From: Pseudomonas farris
GTDB taxonomy: Bacteria > Pseudomonadota > Gammaproteobacteria > Pseudomonadales > Pseudomonadaceae
Assembly (NCBI RefSeq): GCF_019145235.1
Contig: NZ_JAHSTV010000009.1
Span: 124,001-188,000, forward strand
Length of the DNA stretch: 64,000 nucleotides
Direction: 5' to 3'
Shown: positions 1 through 8,346 of the stretch, one piece after another
Layout: each line of letters starts with the position of its first letter
Numbering within the stretch: the first letter of the stretch is position 1
The notes under the pieces: generated by a model
The model's database searches: none
Told to the model about the DNA's origin: nothing
What the model saw: only the letters and a program-made list of their open reading frames with translations
Position numbers and translations under genes: made by a program

Positions 1-1370
1 GCGACCGTGCGGCGCGGATGGTGGTGGAATGGGACACCCGCAGCCTGTTCAGTAACCCTCGTCGATTCGTCTCGCCCTTGGCCGATGCCCGCACCGACTT
101 CACTGCCCGGGTCGAACTCACTGGCCTGCCCGCCGATCAGGCAATTTTCTATCGCGTGACTTTCGAAGACGCCCAGAGCGGTGTCGCTAGTGAGCCCTGG
201 TTCGGCCATCTGCGCAGTGTGCCTACCGCCCGGCGAGATATTCGGTTCGTCTGGAGTGGCGACACGGTCGGCCAAGGCTTCGGCATCAACCCGGACATCG
301 GCGGCATGCGCATCTACGAAGCCATGCGTCTGCGCCTGCCGGACTTTTTTATCCACAGCGGCGACACCATCTACGCCGACGGTCCCGTACCTGCGCAGCT
401 CACAACAGAGAGCGGCCGGGTGTGGCGCAACCTCACCAGCGAAGCCAAGAGCAAAGTCGCCGAAACCCTCGACGACTATCGCGGCAATTACCGCTACAAC
501 CTGATGGACGAGAACATCCGCCGCTTCAACGCCGAGGTCCCACAGATCTGGCAGTGGGACGACCACGAAGTGGTGAACAACTGGTCGCCGGGCAAGCAGC
601 TGGATGAGCGCTACAAGAGCAAAGATATCCACAGCCTGGTGGGTCGTGCGCGCCAGGCCTGGCTGGAATATGCGCCGATGCGCTTGCAGAGTGCCGATGA
701 TGGCGAGCGGATTTATCGCAAGCTGAGTTATGGGCCGATGCTGGATGTGTTCGTGCTCGACATGCGCAGTTATCGCGAAGCCAATGACGACAACCTGGGT
801 GCCGCCAAACCGTTCCTTGGTCGCGAACAATTGGACTGGCTCAAGCGTGAATTGAAAGGCTCCCAGGCCCAATGGAAAGTCATTGCCGCCGACATGCCCA
901 TCGGCCTCGGCGTCCCCGACGGTGAAGTCCGCCCTGGTGTGGCGCGGTGGGAAGCGGTGGCCAATGGTGACCCTGGCCCGGCTCAGGGTCGTGAAGTGGA
1001 AATCGCTGAATTGCTCGGTTTTCTGCGGGCGCAGCAGGTGCGCAATTTCGTATTCCTCACGGCGGATGTGCATTACTGCGCGGCGCACCATTACCATCCG
1101 GACCGCGCGGCGTTCCAGGACTTCGAACCGTTCTGGGAGTTTGTCGCCGGGCCGCTGAATGCGGGGAGCTTCGGGCCGAATGCGCTGGATAAAACCTTCG
1201 GCCCCGAAGTGGTGTTCGAGAAAGCACCACCGGCGCAGAACACCTCGCCGTTTGCCGGGTTTCAGTTTTTTGGCGAGGTGAATATCGACGGGCAGACGGG
1301 GGAGATGAGTGTGGTGTTGCGGGATCTGGATGGGGTGGGGGTGTTTGAGCGCAAGTTGGCGCCGGTGTGA
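1..1370 (+). CDS. PhoD-like alkaline phosphatase/phosphodiesterase, 5' end outside window
   Basis: The reading frame is open from base 3 to the stop at 1368-1370, so the true start lies upstream; the first in-frame ATG at 18 is probably internal. The visible part (about 455 residues) has PhoD-type metallophosphatase motifs: RFVWSGDTVGQG, then FFIHSGDTIYADGP, IWQWDDHEVVNNW and FLTADVHYCAAHHYHP, whose Asp, Asn and His residues would bind the Ca/Fe active-site metals. The N-terminal part before about residue 75 looks like the beta-sandwich that precedes PhoD catalytic domains. Such enzymes are usually exported by Tat and release phosphate from phosphodiesters; the signal peptide cannot be checked here. 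The family call is firm, the substrate is unknown, and a REPIN follows directly downstream. Confidence 0.8.
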   Translation, partial: DRAARMVVEWDTRSLFSNPRRFVSPLADARTDFTARVELTGLPADQAIFYRVTFEDAQSGVASEPWFGHLRSVPTARRDIRFVWSGDTVGQGFGINPDIGGMRIYEAMRLRLPDFFIHSGDTIYADGPVPAQLTTESGRVWRNLTSEAKSKVAETLDDYRGNYRYNLMDENIRRFNAEVPQIWQWDDHEVVNNWSPGKQLDERYKSKDIHSLVGRARQAWLEYAPMRLQSADDGERIYRKLSYGPMLDVFVLDMRSYREANDDNLGAAKPFLGREQLDWLKRELKGSQAQWKVIAADMPIGLGVPDGEVRPGVARWEAVANGDPGPAQGREVEIAELLGFLRAQQVRNFVFLTADVHYCAAHHYHPDRAAFQDFEPFWEFVAGPLNAGSFGPNALDKTFGPEVVFEKAPPAQNTSPFAGFQFFGEVNIDGQTGEMSVVLRDLDGVGVFERKLAPV

Positions 1371-1396
1371 GAAGAAGTAAGCCGACACTCGATCAA

Positions 1397-1486
1397 TGTG
1401 GGAGCGGGCTTGCTCGCGAAGGCGGTCTGACAGCCAACATCTTTGTTGAATGTTAAATAGCTTTCGCGAGCAAGCCCGCTCCCACA
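1397..1486. repeat. REPIN: inverted pair of REP sequences
   Basis: Two copies of the Pseudomonas REP sequence GTGGGAGCGGGCTTGCTCGC face each other (1398-1419 and, inverted, 1463-1485) around a short variable spacer. The pair lies between two convergent genes, as such elements usually do. REPINs of this class are mobilised in trans by RAYT transposases; none is encoded here. Confidence 0.9.
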
Positions 1487-1501
1487 TTTAATGGTTTGGT
1501 G

Positions 1502-4027
1502 TCAGTAAACGTCGCGGCGGTAGCGGCCTTGTTCGATCAGGCGGTCGACCTCTTCAATGCCCAGCAATTCGTTGAGCGCGTGATCCACCCCTGAAGCCAT
1601 CCCCTGCAAACTGCCGCAGATGTAAATAACGGCGCCGTCGGCCAGCCATTTTTTCAACTCGTCAGCAGACTCGCGCAGGCGATCCTGCACATAGATCTTC
1701 TCGGCCTGATCTCGGGAGAACGCCAGATCCAGCCGTGCCAGATCACCGTTGATCAACCATTCCTCAAGCTCTGCGCGGCACAGGTAGTCATGCTCGCGAT
1801 TACGCTCGCCGAACAGCAGCCAGTGACGCTGCTGCCCGTCGGCAATCCGTGCCTTGAGCAAACTGCGCAGCCCGGCCAATCCTGTGCCGTTGCCCAGCAG
1901 GATCATCGGCACCGGTTCGTTCGGTAGATGGAAGCCACTGTTGCGTCGTACTCGCAGGCTGATGCTGCTACCCACGGGAGCATGTTCGGTCAACCAGCCG
2001 GAACCGACGCCCAGGCTGCCATCGGCGTGCAATTCCTGACGCACGATCAATTCCAGCGCGCCGTCAGCGGCGATCGAGGCGATGGAGTATTCGCGCATGG
2101 CCAACGGCACCAGGGCGTCCGTCAGCGCTTGCGCGTGCAGGCCGACCAGATGAGTGCGGTTCTCGGGCAGTTGGCGGCTGGCGAGAGCTTGTTCCAGCGT
2201 TTGCGACAGGCCATCGAACTCAACCGTGGCCCGACCGTCAATCCCCAGGCCGTCGAGGAAATGCTCGATGGCCCACGGACAATTGCGCGGCAGTACTTCC
2301 ACCAGATCCCCGGCCAGCCAGCTGCTGGTGGTGGGGGCGCTGAGGCCGAGCAAATACACGGGCGAAGCGCTGCTGTCCGGGTTCATCAATTCGCGGCGGG
2401 TCAGGGTCCAGTTGTCGTAGCTTGGCGCTTGCCAGGTATCTACCGGCGCCTGACCCGTCAGCAGACCGAGTTGCTGTTGCCAGTGGCGCAGGGCGTAAGG
2501 GTCGCCGCTGTCGACCTCCACCGGGGCGAACAGGGTCTTGCCGCCGTGCTCGCCCAGCCAAGTGTGCAATCGGCGGGCGAAGCCGCAGAAGTGTTGATAC
2601 TGACGGTCACCGAGGCCGAGCACGGCATAGTTAAGGCTGTCGAAGCTCTGCGCACGACCCAGCACTTTGCGTTCGAATCCTCGAGCGCTGTCCGGCGCTT
2701 CTCCGTCGCCGAAGGTGCTCACCACAAACAGCGCGTTGCTGGAATCCTGCAGGTCCTGTTCGCTGACATTTGCCAACGGTTGAACCTTCACCGGTAACCC
2801 GGCGGCCTGTAATTGTCCGGCGGTCTGCCAGGCGAGTTGCTCGGCGAATCCGCTCTGACTGGCGAAGCCGATCAGCCATGCCGGCGCATCACTGCCCGGT
2901 TGCGCGAGGCCTTTGCGGGCGTCCTTGATCTGACGTTTCTTGCGTCGACGGTCCAGGTACAGCAACCAGCCAGTGATGAAAAACAGTGGCATGGCCAGTG
3001 CGGCGATCGTCACCATAATCCGCCCGATAATCCCGAAATAACTACCGACGTGCAGCGCGTAGACACTGGTCAGCAGCTGCGCCTTGAAGCTCTTGTCGCT
3101 GTAGCGGTCATGACGGCTGACGATGCCGGTCGCCGGATCGAGGGTGAGCTGGTTCCGTGCCTGGTCGTGGGGTGAGTTCTTCAGCAGGTAGAACACGGTT
3201 GCCGGTTGCCCGGCCACAGGCGGCATACGAACGTTGTAGGACGAAAGCCCAGGGCCGGCGGCGCTGTAGATGCTGCTCCATATCGCGGCGTAATCGGCAG
3301 TGGGGGCCGGGCCGCTCGGCGCAGGGCCGCGACTGCGCACTCGTTCGTTTTGCGGCGAATCGGAAAGTAGCCGCGTCAGGCCCTTGTTGTACCACTCGTA
3401 CGACCAGGTCAGCCCGGTCAGCGCTGCCAAAAGATAGAACATCAGGCACCAGGTACCGGCTACCGAGTGCAAATCCCAGTTGAAGCTGCGACCCTTTTTA
3501 TTCCAGTCCAGGGTCAGCCACGCGCGCCAGTTTTTCCACTGACGCGGCCAGCGCAGGTACAGGCCGGACAGACAGAAGAACACCAGAATCAGCGTACAGG
3601 CGCCGGTGATCTGTCGGCCGATATCGCCCATGGCCAGAATCCGGTGCAGTTGCAGCATCAGGCCAAAGAAATCCTGGCCCGTGACATCGCCCATGAACTC
3701 GCCGGTGTACGGGTCGAAGTAGCGCATCGGCCCGCGACGTTCACCGGGTGGCGCGGTGAAGATCACCCGCGCGGCGTTGCCGCTGTCGGTCTCGACCCAG
3801 AGCATCGAGACTGTCTTGCCCGAAGCGCCTTCGATTTTTTCTACCAGCTCGGCAGGCGGCAGTACGCCGGCAATCTGCTTCTCGACGTGCAGCACAGAGG
3901 GGTTCAGCGCTCGCAGGATTTCATCCTGGAACGATACCGCCGCCCCGGTGATGCCCATCAGGGCCAGGACCAGTCCGGCGCTGATGCCGAAAAACCAGTG
4001 CAACTGGAACAGGGATTTCTTCAACAC
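1502..4027 (-). CDS. PepSY-TM / flavodoxin / NADPH-flavin reductase fusion, putative ferric-siderophore reductase
   Basis: This 841-residue inner-membrane protein joins two modules. Residues 1-370 are a PepSY-associated transmembrane domain with membrane segments near 10-32, 143-160, 190-208 and 325-355. Residues from about 385 form a flavodoxin domain (IGFASQSGFAEQLAWQTA) followed by a CysJ-like FAD/NADPH reductase with LLGNGTGLAGLRSLL near 715 and the CysJ-type C-terminus GRYRRDVY. The start is GTG (codon at 4025-4027) behind GGCGAG. It lies 150 bp downstream of the siderophore receptor gene on the same strand, beyond that gene's terminator. Inference: electrons from NADPH pass through FAD and FMN to the membrane domain and reduce Fe(III)-siderophore in the periplasm. 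Annotation as sulfite reductase would be misleading because there is no hemoprotein partner. Confidence 0.75.
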   Translation of the reverse strand: MLKKSLFQLHWFFGISAGLVLALMGITGAAVSFQDEILRALNPSVLHVEKQIAGVLPPAELVEKIEGASGKTVSMLWVETDSGNAARVIFTAPPGERRGPMRYFDPYTGEFMGDVTGQDFFGLMLQLHRILAMGDIGRQITGACTLILVFFCLSGLYLRWPRQWKNWRAWLTLDWNKKGRSFNWDLHSVAGTWCLMFYLLAALTGLTWSYEWYNKGLTRLLSDSPQNERVRSRGPAPSGPAPTADYAAIWSSIYSAAGPGLSSYNVRMPPVAGQPATVFYLLKNSPHDQARNQLTLDPATGIVSRHDRYSDKSFKAQLLTSVYALHVGSYFGIIGRIMVTIAALAMPLFFITGWLLYLDRRRKKRQIKDARKGLAQPGSDAPAWLIGFASQSGFAEQLAWQTAGQLQAAGLPVKVQPLANVSEQDLQDSSNALFVVSTFGDGEAPDSARGFERKVLGRAQSFDSLNYAVLGLGDRQYQHFCGFARRLHTWLGEHGGKTLFAPVEVDSGDPYALRHWQQQLGLLTGQAPVDTWQAPSYDNWTLTRRELMNPDSSASPVYLLGLSAPTTSSWLAGDLVEVLPRNCPWAIEHFLDGLGIDGRATVEFDGLSQTLEQALASRQLPENRTHLVGLHAQALTDALVPLAMREYSIASIAADGALELIVRQELHADGSLGVGSGWLTEHAPVGSSISLRVRRNSGFHLPNEPVPMILLGNGTGLAGLRSLLKARIADGQQRHWLLFGERNREHDYLCRAELEEWLINGDLARLDLAFSRDQAEKIYVQDRLRESADELKKWLADGAVIYICGSLQGMASGVDHALNELLGIEEVDRLIEQGRYRRDVY

Positions 4028-4106
4028 GTCGCTCGCCTTGTTCGTTCAAAAGTCATCATCACGTCGCGCATTATGCCGTGAGTTGTCGAGAAGCATTCTT
4101 TTTTAC

Positions 4107-4148
4107 AGGCAAAAGCCCCGTTCACTTCGATGAACGGGGCTTTTGCCT
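4107..4148 (-). terminator. Intrinsic terminator after piuA
   Basis: A perfect inverted repeat with arms AGGCAAAAGCCCCGTTCA and its complement flanks a 6-nt loop, with A/T tracts inside the outer stem. It sits 30 bp beyond the stop codon of piuA and before the reductase gene, so the reductase probably has its own promoter or depends on readthrough. Confidence 0.85.
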
Positions 4149-4176
4149 AAGAGCTTTAGCCTTCACGCTTCTGTTA

Positions 4177-6435
4177 TCAGAAGTGGAAGTTGGCACTCAG
4201 CAGGGCGGTACGGCCCGCCGCCACGTGGGCGTAGTGGTTCTGGAGTATCTGGTCGAAATAACGCTTGTCGGTCAGGTTCTGCACGTTGAGTTGCAGGTCG
4301 ACGTTCTTGGTCAGGCGGTAGCTGGCCATTGCGTCGTAGCGCCAGTAGGACGGGATCTCCACCGAGTTGGCGACGTTGCCAAACTGGGAATCAACATAGG
4401 TCGCACCGGCACCGACGGTCAACTTGTCCGGCACCAGGTCGTAGGTCGACCAGAATGTGAAGTTGTTCTGTGGGGTGTTTGGCATGTGGTTGCCTTCATC
4501 GGCGGCGAGGGTGGTTTTGACCACTTCGCTGTCCATGTAGGTGTAGCCACCGAAGACTCTCCAGTTACGGGTCAACTTGCCGGCGTAGCTCAGTTCCAGG
4601 CCATTGACCTGCTGTTCGCCGTCCAGCACTTGCGTGGTGCCGCCGTCCGGATCGTTGATCCGCGCGTTGGTTTTCTCGGTGCGGAACAGCGCGGCGGTCA
4701 GCGACAGATCGTCACCGAAGAAGTCCCACTTGGTGCCGATTTCGTAGTTGCGGTTCTTTTCCGGGTCCAGACGGCTGTTGTTCGCCGCCAGTTCCAGGCC
4801 ACCGTTGCCGCTGGTTTCGCCGGCCGGGTTGCTGGAGGTCGAGTAGGCCGCGTAGATGCTGCCGTTAGGCAACGGGTTGTAGACCACGCCGATCTGGTAG
4901 TTCACCAGGTCGCTGGTGTTCGCACGGGAGAAATCGTTCGCTGGCGCTGTGCTGCTGGCGTTGGCGTGGCCGCTGGATTCGACCTGATAGTTGTCGTAAC
5001 GCAGGCCCAGGTTCAGGGACCATTGCTCGTTGAACTTCAGGGTATCGAACACATAGGCCGCGGCGGTTTTGGTGTTGGTGTCAGTGAATGCGGCGCTGTC
5101 GGTGATCCTGCCGTTCCAGTTATCCCCAGGTGTCGGGTTGTACAGACTGGTGCAATCGCCGGAGTTGAACAGGGCGCGGTTGCAGCGGGTGCCACTGGCG
5201 GTGGAGGTCAGGACGTACGGACGGTTGTGGGTGTCCTGATAGGAAAACTCCAGACCGGTCACCAGGCTGTGCTCGATGGAGCCGGTGTTGAATTTGGCGC
5301 TCAGGTCGGTCTGGTTGATCCAGCCGCTGGACGTCGAGTTACGGCTCTTCGCACCCCGGTATACGTTGCCATTGACTACGTTGCCCTTGCTGTCGTCCGG
5401 GTTGGTGAGGATGTAGTCCAGGGTCGAACGGGACATGCGGAAGCTGTTCGATACGGTCAGGTCTTCATTCAGATCGTGTTCGATCTTGAGGGTGCCGCTG
5501 TCATTGGTGGTCTGGCGATAGTCGCGATCGGTGAGGCCGTAGAAGTTGTCGCGATCGACATGTGCAGGTTTATCGACGTTGTACTTGCTGCGGTTGGGGC
5601 TCAAGGTCAACGGGATGCCGTAGTCGGGCATGTCGTCGGTCTCGACGTGGTAGTAGCCGACGGTCAAACGGGTATCGGTGCCCAGGCCGAAGGCGAAGGA
5701 CGGCGCCACACCCCAGCGACTGACATCCACGGTATCGCGGCCGGCGACATTGGCTTCGTGCTTCATCAGGTTCAAGCGCAAGGCCGAGGTGTCGGTCATC
5801 TGCTGGTTCAGATCAAGGGTGGTGCGCTTGGTCTGGTCCGAGCCCCAAGTGAAGCCGCCGTTGTAGGAATTGCCCAGCTTGGGAGTCTTGCTCACCAGGT
5901 TCAGGCTGCCACCGGTGGAACCGGCACCGGTGAAGGCTGAACCCGGGCCCTTGCTGACTTCGATCGATTCAACGTTGAAGATCTCGCGGCTCTGGGACGC
6001 CGGGTCGCGCATGCCGTCGACGAATGTGTCGCTTTCGGCGTTGAAGCCGCGAATGATCGGACGATCGCCTGCCGGGTTACCGCCCTCGCCGGCACCGAAG
6101 GTGATGCCTGGAGTAGTGCGCAGGGCGTCGACCAGGCTGGTAGCGCCGGTGTCGCGAATCACTTGTTGCGGGATCACGGTGACGCTTTTCGGCGTCTCGC
6201 GCAGTGGCGCGGTGTACTTCTTGGAGGCCGAAGTATCGGTCTTGTAGGAGGTGTCATCCTGCTCGCCCACAACGCTGGTCGCGTCCAGGGAAATCGCATT
6301 GTTAGGTGCTTTTTCGCCGGTCTTCTCGGCCGCGAAAACCATGTGGCCCGCAGAGCCGGCAGTGATCGCCACGCCAATTGCAGACGCGAGCAAACGCGGT
6401 GAATTGACCGTTAATTGTAGTTGTTGGCGTGACAT
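4177..6435 (-). CDS. piuA: TonB-dependent siderophore receptor
   Basis: This 752-residue outer-membrane receptor has a signal peptide (cleaved near VFA-AEK), a TonB-box-like ISLDATSVVG, a plug domain (TPKSVTVIPQQVIRDTG, GAGEGGNPAGDRPIIRGFN) and a 22-strand barrel ending in a terminal Phe (LLSANFHF). The start chosen is the ATG at 6433-6435, behind GGGGAGGGG; the open frame upstream has no better signal. The gene is divergent from piuC, and this pair plus Sel1 and speC matches the piuA locus of P. aeruginosa as I recall it. There, loss of PiuA or PiuC lowers uptake of catechol-siderophore drugs such as cefiderocol (established knowledge). It imports a ferric catecholate-type siderophore using TonB energy; the exact ligand cannot be read from the sequence. 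Confidence 0.85.
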   Translation of the reverse strand: MSRQQLQLTVNSPRLLASAIGVAITAGSAGHMVFAAEKTGEKAPNNAISLDATSVVGEQDDTSYKTDTSASKKYTAPLRETPKSVTVIPQQVIRDTGATSLVDALRTTPGITFGAGEGGNPAGDRPIIRGFNAESDTFVDGMRDPASQSREIFNVESIEVSKGPGSAFTGAGSTGGSLNLVSKTPKLGNSYNGGFTWGSDQTKRTTLDLNQQMTDTSALRLNLMKHEANVAGRDTVDVSRWGVAPSFAFGLGTDTRLTVGYYHVETDDMPDYGIPLTLSPNRSKYNVDKPAHVDRDNFYGLTDRDYRQTTNDSGTLKIEHDLNEDLTVSNSFRMSRSTLDYILTNPDDSKGNVVNGNVYRGAKSRNSTSSGWINQTDLSAKFNTGSIEHSLVTGLEFSYQDTHNRPYVLTSTASGTRCNRALFNSGDCTSLYNPTPGDNWNGRITDSAAFTDTNTKTAAAYVFDTLKFNEQWSLNLGLRYDNYQVESSGHANASSTAPANDFSRANTSDLVNYQIGVVYNPLPNGSIYAAYSTSSNPAGETSGNGGLELAANNSRLDPEKNRNYEIGTKWDFFGDDLSLTAALFRTEKTNARINDPDGGTTQVLDGEQQVNGLELSYAGKLTRNWRVFGGYTYMDSEVVKTTLAADEGNHMPNTPQNNFTFWSTYDLVPDKLTVGAGATYVDSQFGNVANSVEIPSYWRYDAMASYRLTKNVDLQLNVQNLTDKRYFDQILQNHYAHVAAGRTALLSANFHF

Positions 6436-6590
6436 GTGAATTCCCCTCCCCAAGGATTTGAGGCCGCGGAATATAGGGTAAACACGTATCTGTATCAATT
6501 GCGAAACGTTGCTATTCGCGACTAATTTACATTCTTTACAATTTACCTTTACGGTTTTTGCCGTTTCATTCGTCGCACGTGTTTTACACA

Positions 6591-6609
6591 GACAATAAGA
6601 ATCAATACC
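6591..6609. promoter_or_regulatory. Fur-box-like site upstream of piuC
   Basis: GACAATAAGAATCAATACC matches 14 of 19 positions of the Fur consensus (GATAATGATAATCATTATC), counted by eye. It ends 32 bp before the piuC start and 156 bp before the piuA start, where iron repression of the divergent pair would be expected. Confidence 0.5.
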
Positions 6610-6641
6610 ATTGGCGCCCCTTTGCCTTCAGGTGTCTTTCC

Positions 6642-7322
6642 ATGTTGCTGCACATTCCCGGCGTGTTCGCGAAAGAAGAAGTGCAGCGCATTCGCGAGGC
6701 CCTGATGCAAGCGGATTGGGCCGATGGCAAAATCACCGCCGGTTACCAGTCGGCCAAGGCCAAGCACAATCTGCAACTGCCGGAAGGGCATCCGTTGGCC
6801 AAGGAAATCGGCGCGGCGATGCTCGAGCGATTGTGGAAAAATCCGCAGTTCATGTCGGCGGCATTACCGCACAAGGTCTTCCCTCCGTTACTGAACTGCT
6901 ACACGGCGGGTGGCAGTTTCGACTTCCACATCGACAACGCCGTGCGTCAGCCCAAGGGCAGCATCGAGCGAGTGCGCACCGACCTGTCGGCGACGCTGTT
7001 CTTCAGTGAACCGGAGGACTACGACGGCGGCGAACTGGAAATCCAGGACACCTTCGGCACCCAGCGCGTGAAATTGCCCGCTGGTGACATGGTCCTGTAT
7101 CCCGGGACCAGCCTGCACAAGGTCAACGCCGTCACTCGCGGCACCCGTTACGCCTCGTTTTTCTGGACGCAAAGCCTGGTGCGTGAAGACAGCCAACGCG
7201 CCTTGCTGTTCGAGATGGACGGGGCGATTCAACAGTTGACCCAGGACATGCCCGACCATCCTTCATTGATCCGCCTGACTGGCACCTATCACAACCTGTT
7301 GCGTCGCTGGGTCGAGGTGTAA
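6642..7322 (+). CDS. piuC: PKHD-type Fe(II)/2-oxoglutarate hydroxylase
   Basis: The start ATG at 6642 gives 226 residues, the usual PiuC length; the frame upstream to 6558 is a non-coding extension. The double-stranded beta-helix motifs are visible: the facial triad HxD in SFDFHIDNAV, the distal His in GTSLHKVNAVTRGTRY, and the following Arg that holds 2-oxoglutarate. PiuC is a cytoplasmic dioxygenase genetically tied to the adjacent siderophore receptor; its substrate is not established. It is divergent from piuA, has a Fur-like box 33 bp upstream, and is followed without a gap by the Sel1 gene (TAA then GTG), suggesting translational coupling. Confidence 0.9.
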   Translation: MLLHIPGVFAKEEVQRIREALMQADWADGKITAGYQSAKAKHNLQLPEGHPLAKEIGAAMLERLWKNPQFMSAALPHKVFPPLLNCYTAGGSFDFHIDNAVRQPKGSIERVRTDLSATLFFSEPEDYDGGELEIQDTFGTQRVKLPAGDMVLYPGTSLHKVNAVTRGTRYASFFWTQSLVREDSQRALLFEMDGAIQQLTQDMPDHPSLIRLTGTYHNLLRRWVEV

Positions 7323-8204
7323 GTGACGGACTTTCGGTTGCACCGCGAGGAAATCCTCGACGGCGACCGCCTCAAATCGATGCTCGAAGAAAGCCCGGCG
7401 CGAGCGGCTCAGGCGATCCTGATCGCCGCCCGTGAAGGCGTGCTCGATGCTCAGGCGTTGCTCGGGCAGATCCTGCTGGACGGCCGGGGTATCGCTCAGG
7501 ATCAAGCGCTAGCCGTGCGTTGGTTCGGGATCGCTGCCGGACAAGGTCATCTGATGGCGCGCAACATGCTCGGCCGTTGCCATGAACATGGCTGGGGTTG
7601 CACCGCCGATGCTTCGATAGCCGAGGGGCATTATCGTGTTGCCGCTGAAGCCGGACTGGATTGGGCGATGTACAACTACGCCAATCTGCTGGCTACTGGT
7701 CGTGGGGTGATCGAGGATCAGGTGCAAGCGCTGAGTCTGTATCGGCAAGCAGCTGAATTGGGCCACGCGAAGTCGATGAACCTGCTGGGGCGTTATCTGG
7801 AAGAAGGCCGGGTTTGCCCGGTAGATCCGCAAGCAGCCCGTGACTGGTATCGACGCTCGGCGGTCGGCGGGGATTTTCGTGGGCAGTTCAGTTATGCAGC
7901 GGTGTTGGCGGATGAAGGCAAGATCGACGAGGCGCTGTGTTGGCTGCACAAGGCACTGGACGGCGGGAATCTGAATTTTTTGCGGGTGGCGAGCAAGGCG
8001 CTGGTGAGCGCAACCGATCTGCGAATTCGCGCCTTGGCGATTGAGTACCGTCAAAAGACAATGCAACTGGGCGCAGAGCAATGTCGACTTACTCATGAGG
8101 CTTTGGCGGACGTTGATGCTGGAAGGGTGTTTGACCATGAAATTGTTCAGGCGTGGGCAGACAGTTTGAGCACTGATCATCCATTACCGTTGCCCCTCCA
8201 ATAG
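7323..8204 (+). CDS. Sel1-repeat (SLR/TPR-like) protein
   Basis: The 293-residue product contains four to five Sel1 repeats from about residue 45 to 220 (A..LG..L..GRG...D...A..W...AA..G), for example ALLGQILLDGRG, AMYNYANLLATGRG and SMNLLGRYLEEGR. There is no signal peptide or membrane segment, so it is probably a cytoplasmic scaffold for protein contacts. The start is GTG at 7323, adjacent to the piuC stop codon, so it is probably co-transcribed and perhaps translationally coupled. It occupies the place of the Sel1 gene next to piuC in other pseudomonads (from memory). Its function is unknown; a role with PiuC is only suggested by position. Confidence 0.8.
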   Translation: MTDFRLHREEILDGDRLKSMLEESPARAAQAILIAAREGVLDAQALLGQILLDGRGIAQDQALAVRWFGIAAGQGHLMARNMLGRCHEHGWGCTADASIAEGHYRVAAEAGLDWAMYNYANLLATGRGVIEDQVQALSLYRQAAELGHAKSMNLLGRYLEEGRVCPVDPQAARDWYRRSAVGGDFRGQFSYAAVLADEGKIDEALCWLHKALDGGNLNFLRVASKALVSATDLRIRALAIEYRQKTMQLGAEQCRLTHEALADVDAGRVFDHEIVQAWADSLSTDHPLPLPLQ

Positions 8205-8235
8205 AGTCGAATAGGATAAGTCGTCAGTGGCATAT

Positions 8236-8266
8236 GATCGTTCCAATGCAGAGTGTGGAAACGATC
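8236..8266. repeat. Short imperfect inverted repeat (GATCGTTCCA / TGGAAACGATC)
   Basis: The arms GATCGTT-CCA and TGGAAACGATC pair with one bulge. The sequence is related to the dispersed GATCGTTCC repeat of Pseudomonas, another copy of which is at 30064. It lies between the Sel1 stop and the bidirectional terminator. Confidence 0.5.
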
Positions 8267-8297
8267 AACTGCTTTTCGCGGTAGAAAGTTCAGACAC

Positions 8298-8329
8298 AAA
8301 AAAGCCCATGACACGTCATGGGCTTTTTT
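8298..8329. terminator. Bidirectional intrinsic terminator between sel1 and speC
   Basis: AAAAAAGCCCATGAC-ACG-TCATGGGCTTTTTT gives a strong GC stem with A-tract and T-tract on either side, so it can stop transcripts from both convergent genes. Confidence 0.9.
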
Positions 8330-8346
8330 ATTTCTGCGCGTGGTTC

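Noticed and set aside
4078..5940. 620-codon open frame antisense to piuA
   Set aside because: It mirrors the codon structure of piuA, has no ribosome site, and its translation is a low-complexity Val/Gly-rich string with no domain; piuA has clear receptor motifs.
6470..6545. A Fur box directly at the piuA promoter
   Set aside because: The best alignment by eye in this stretch matched only 8-9 of 19 consensus positions; only the site near piuC was kept.
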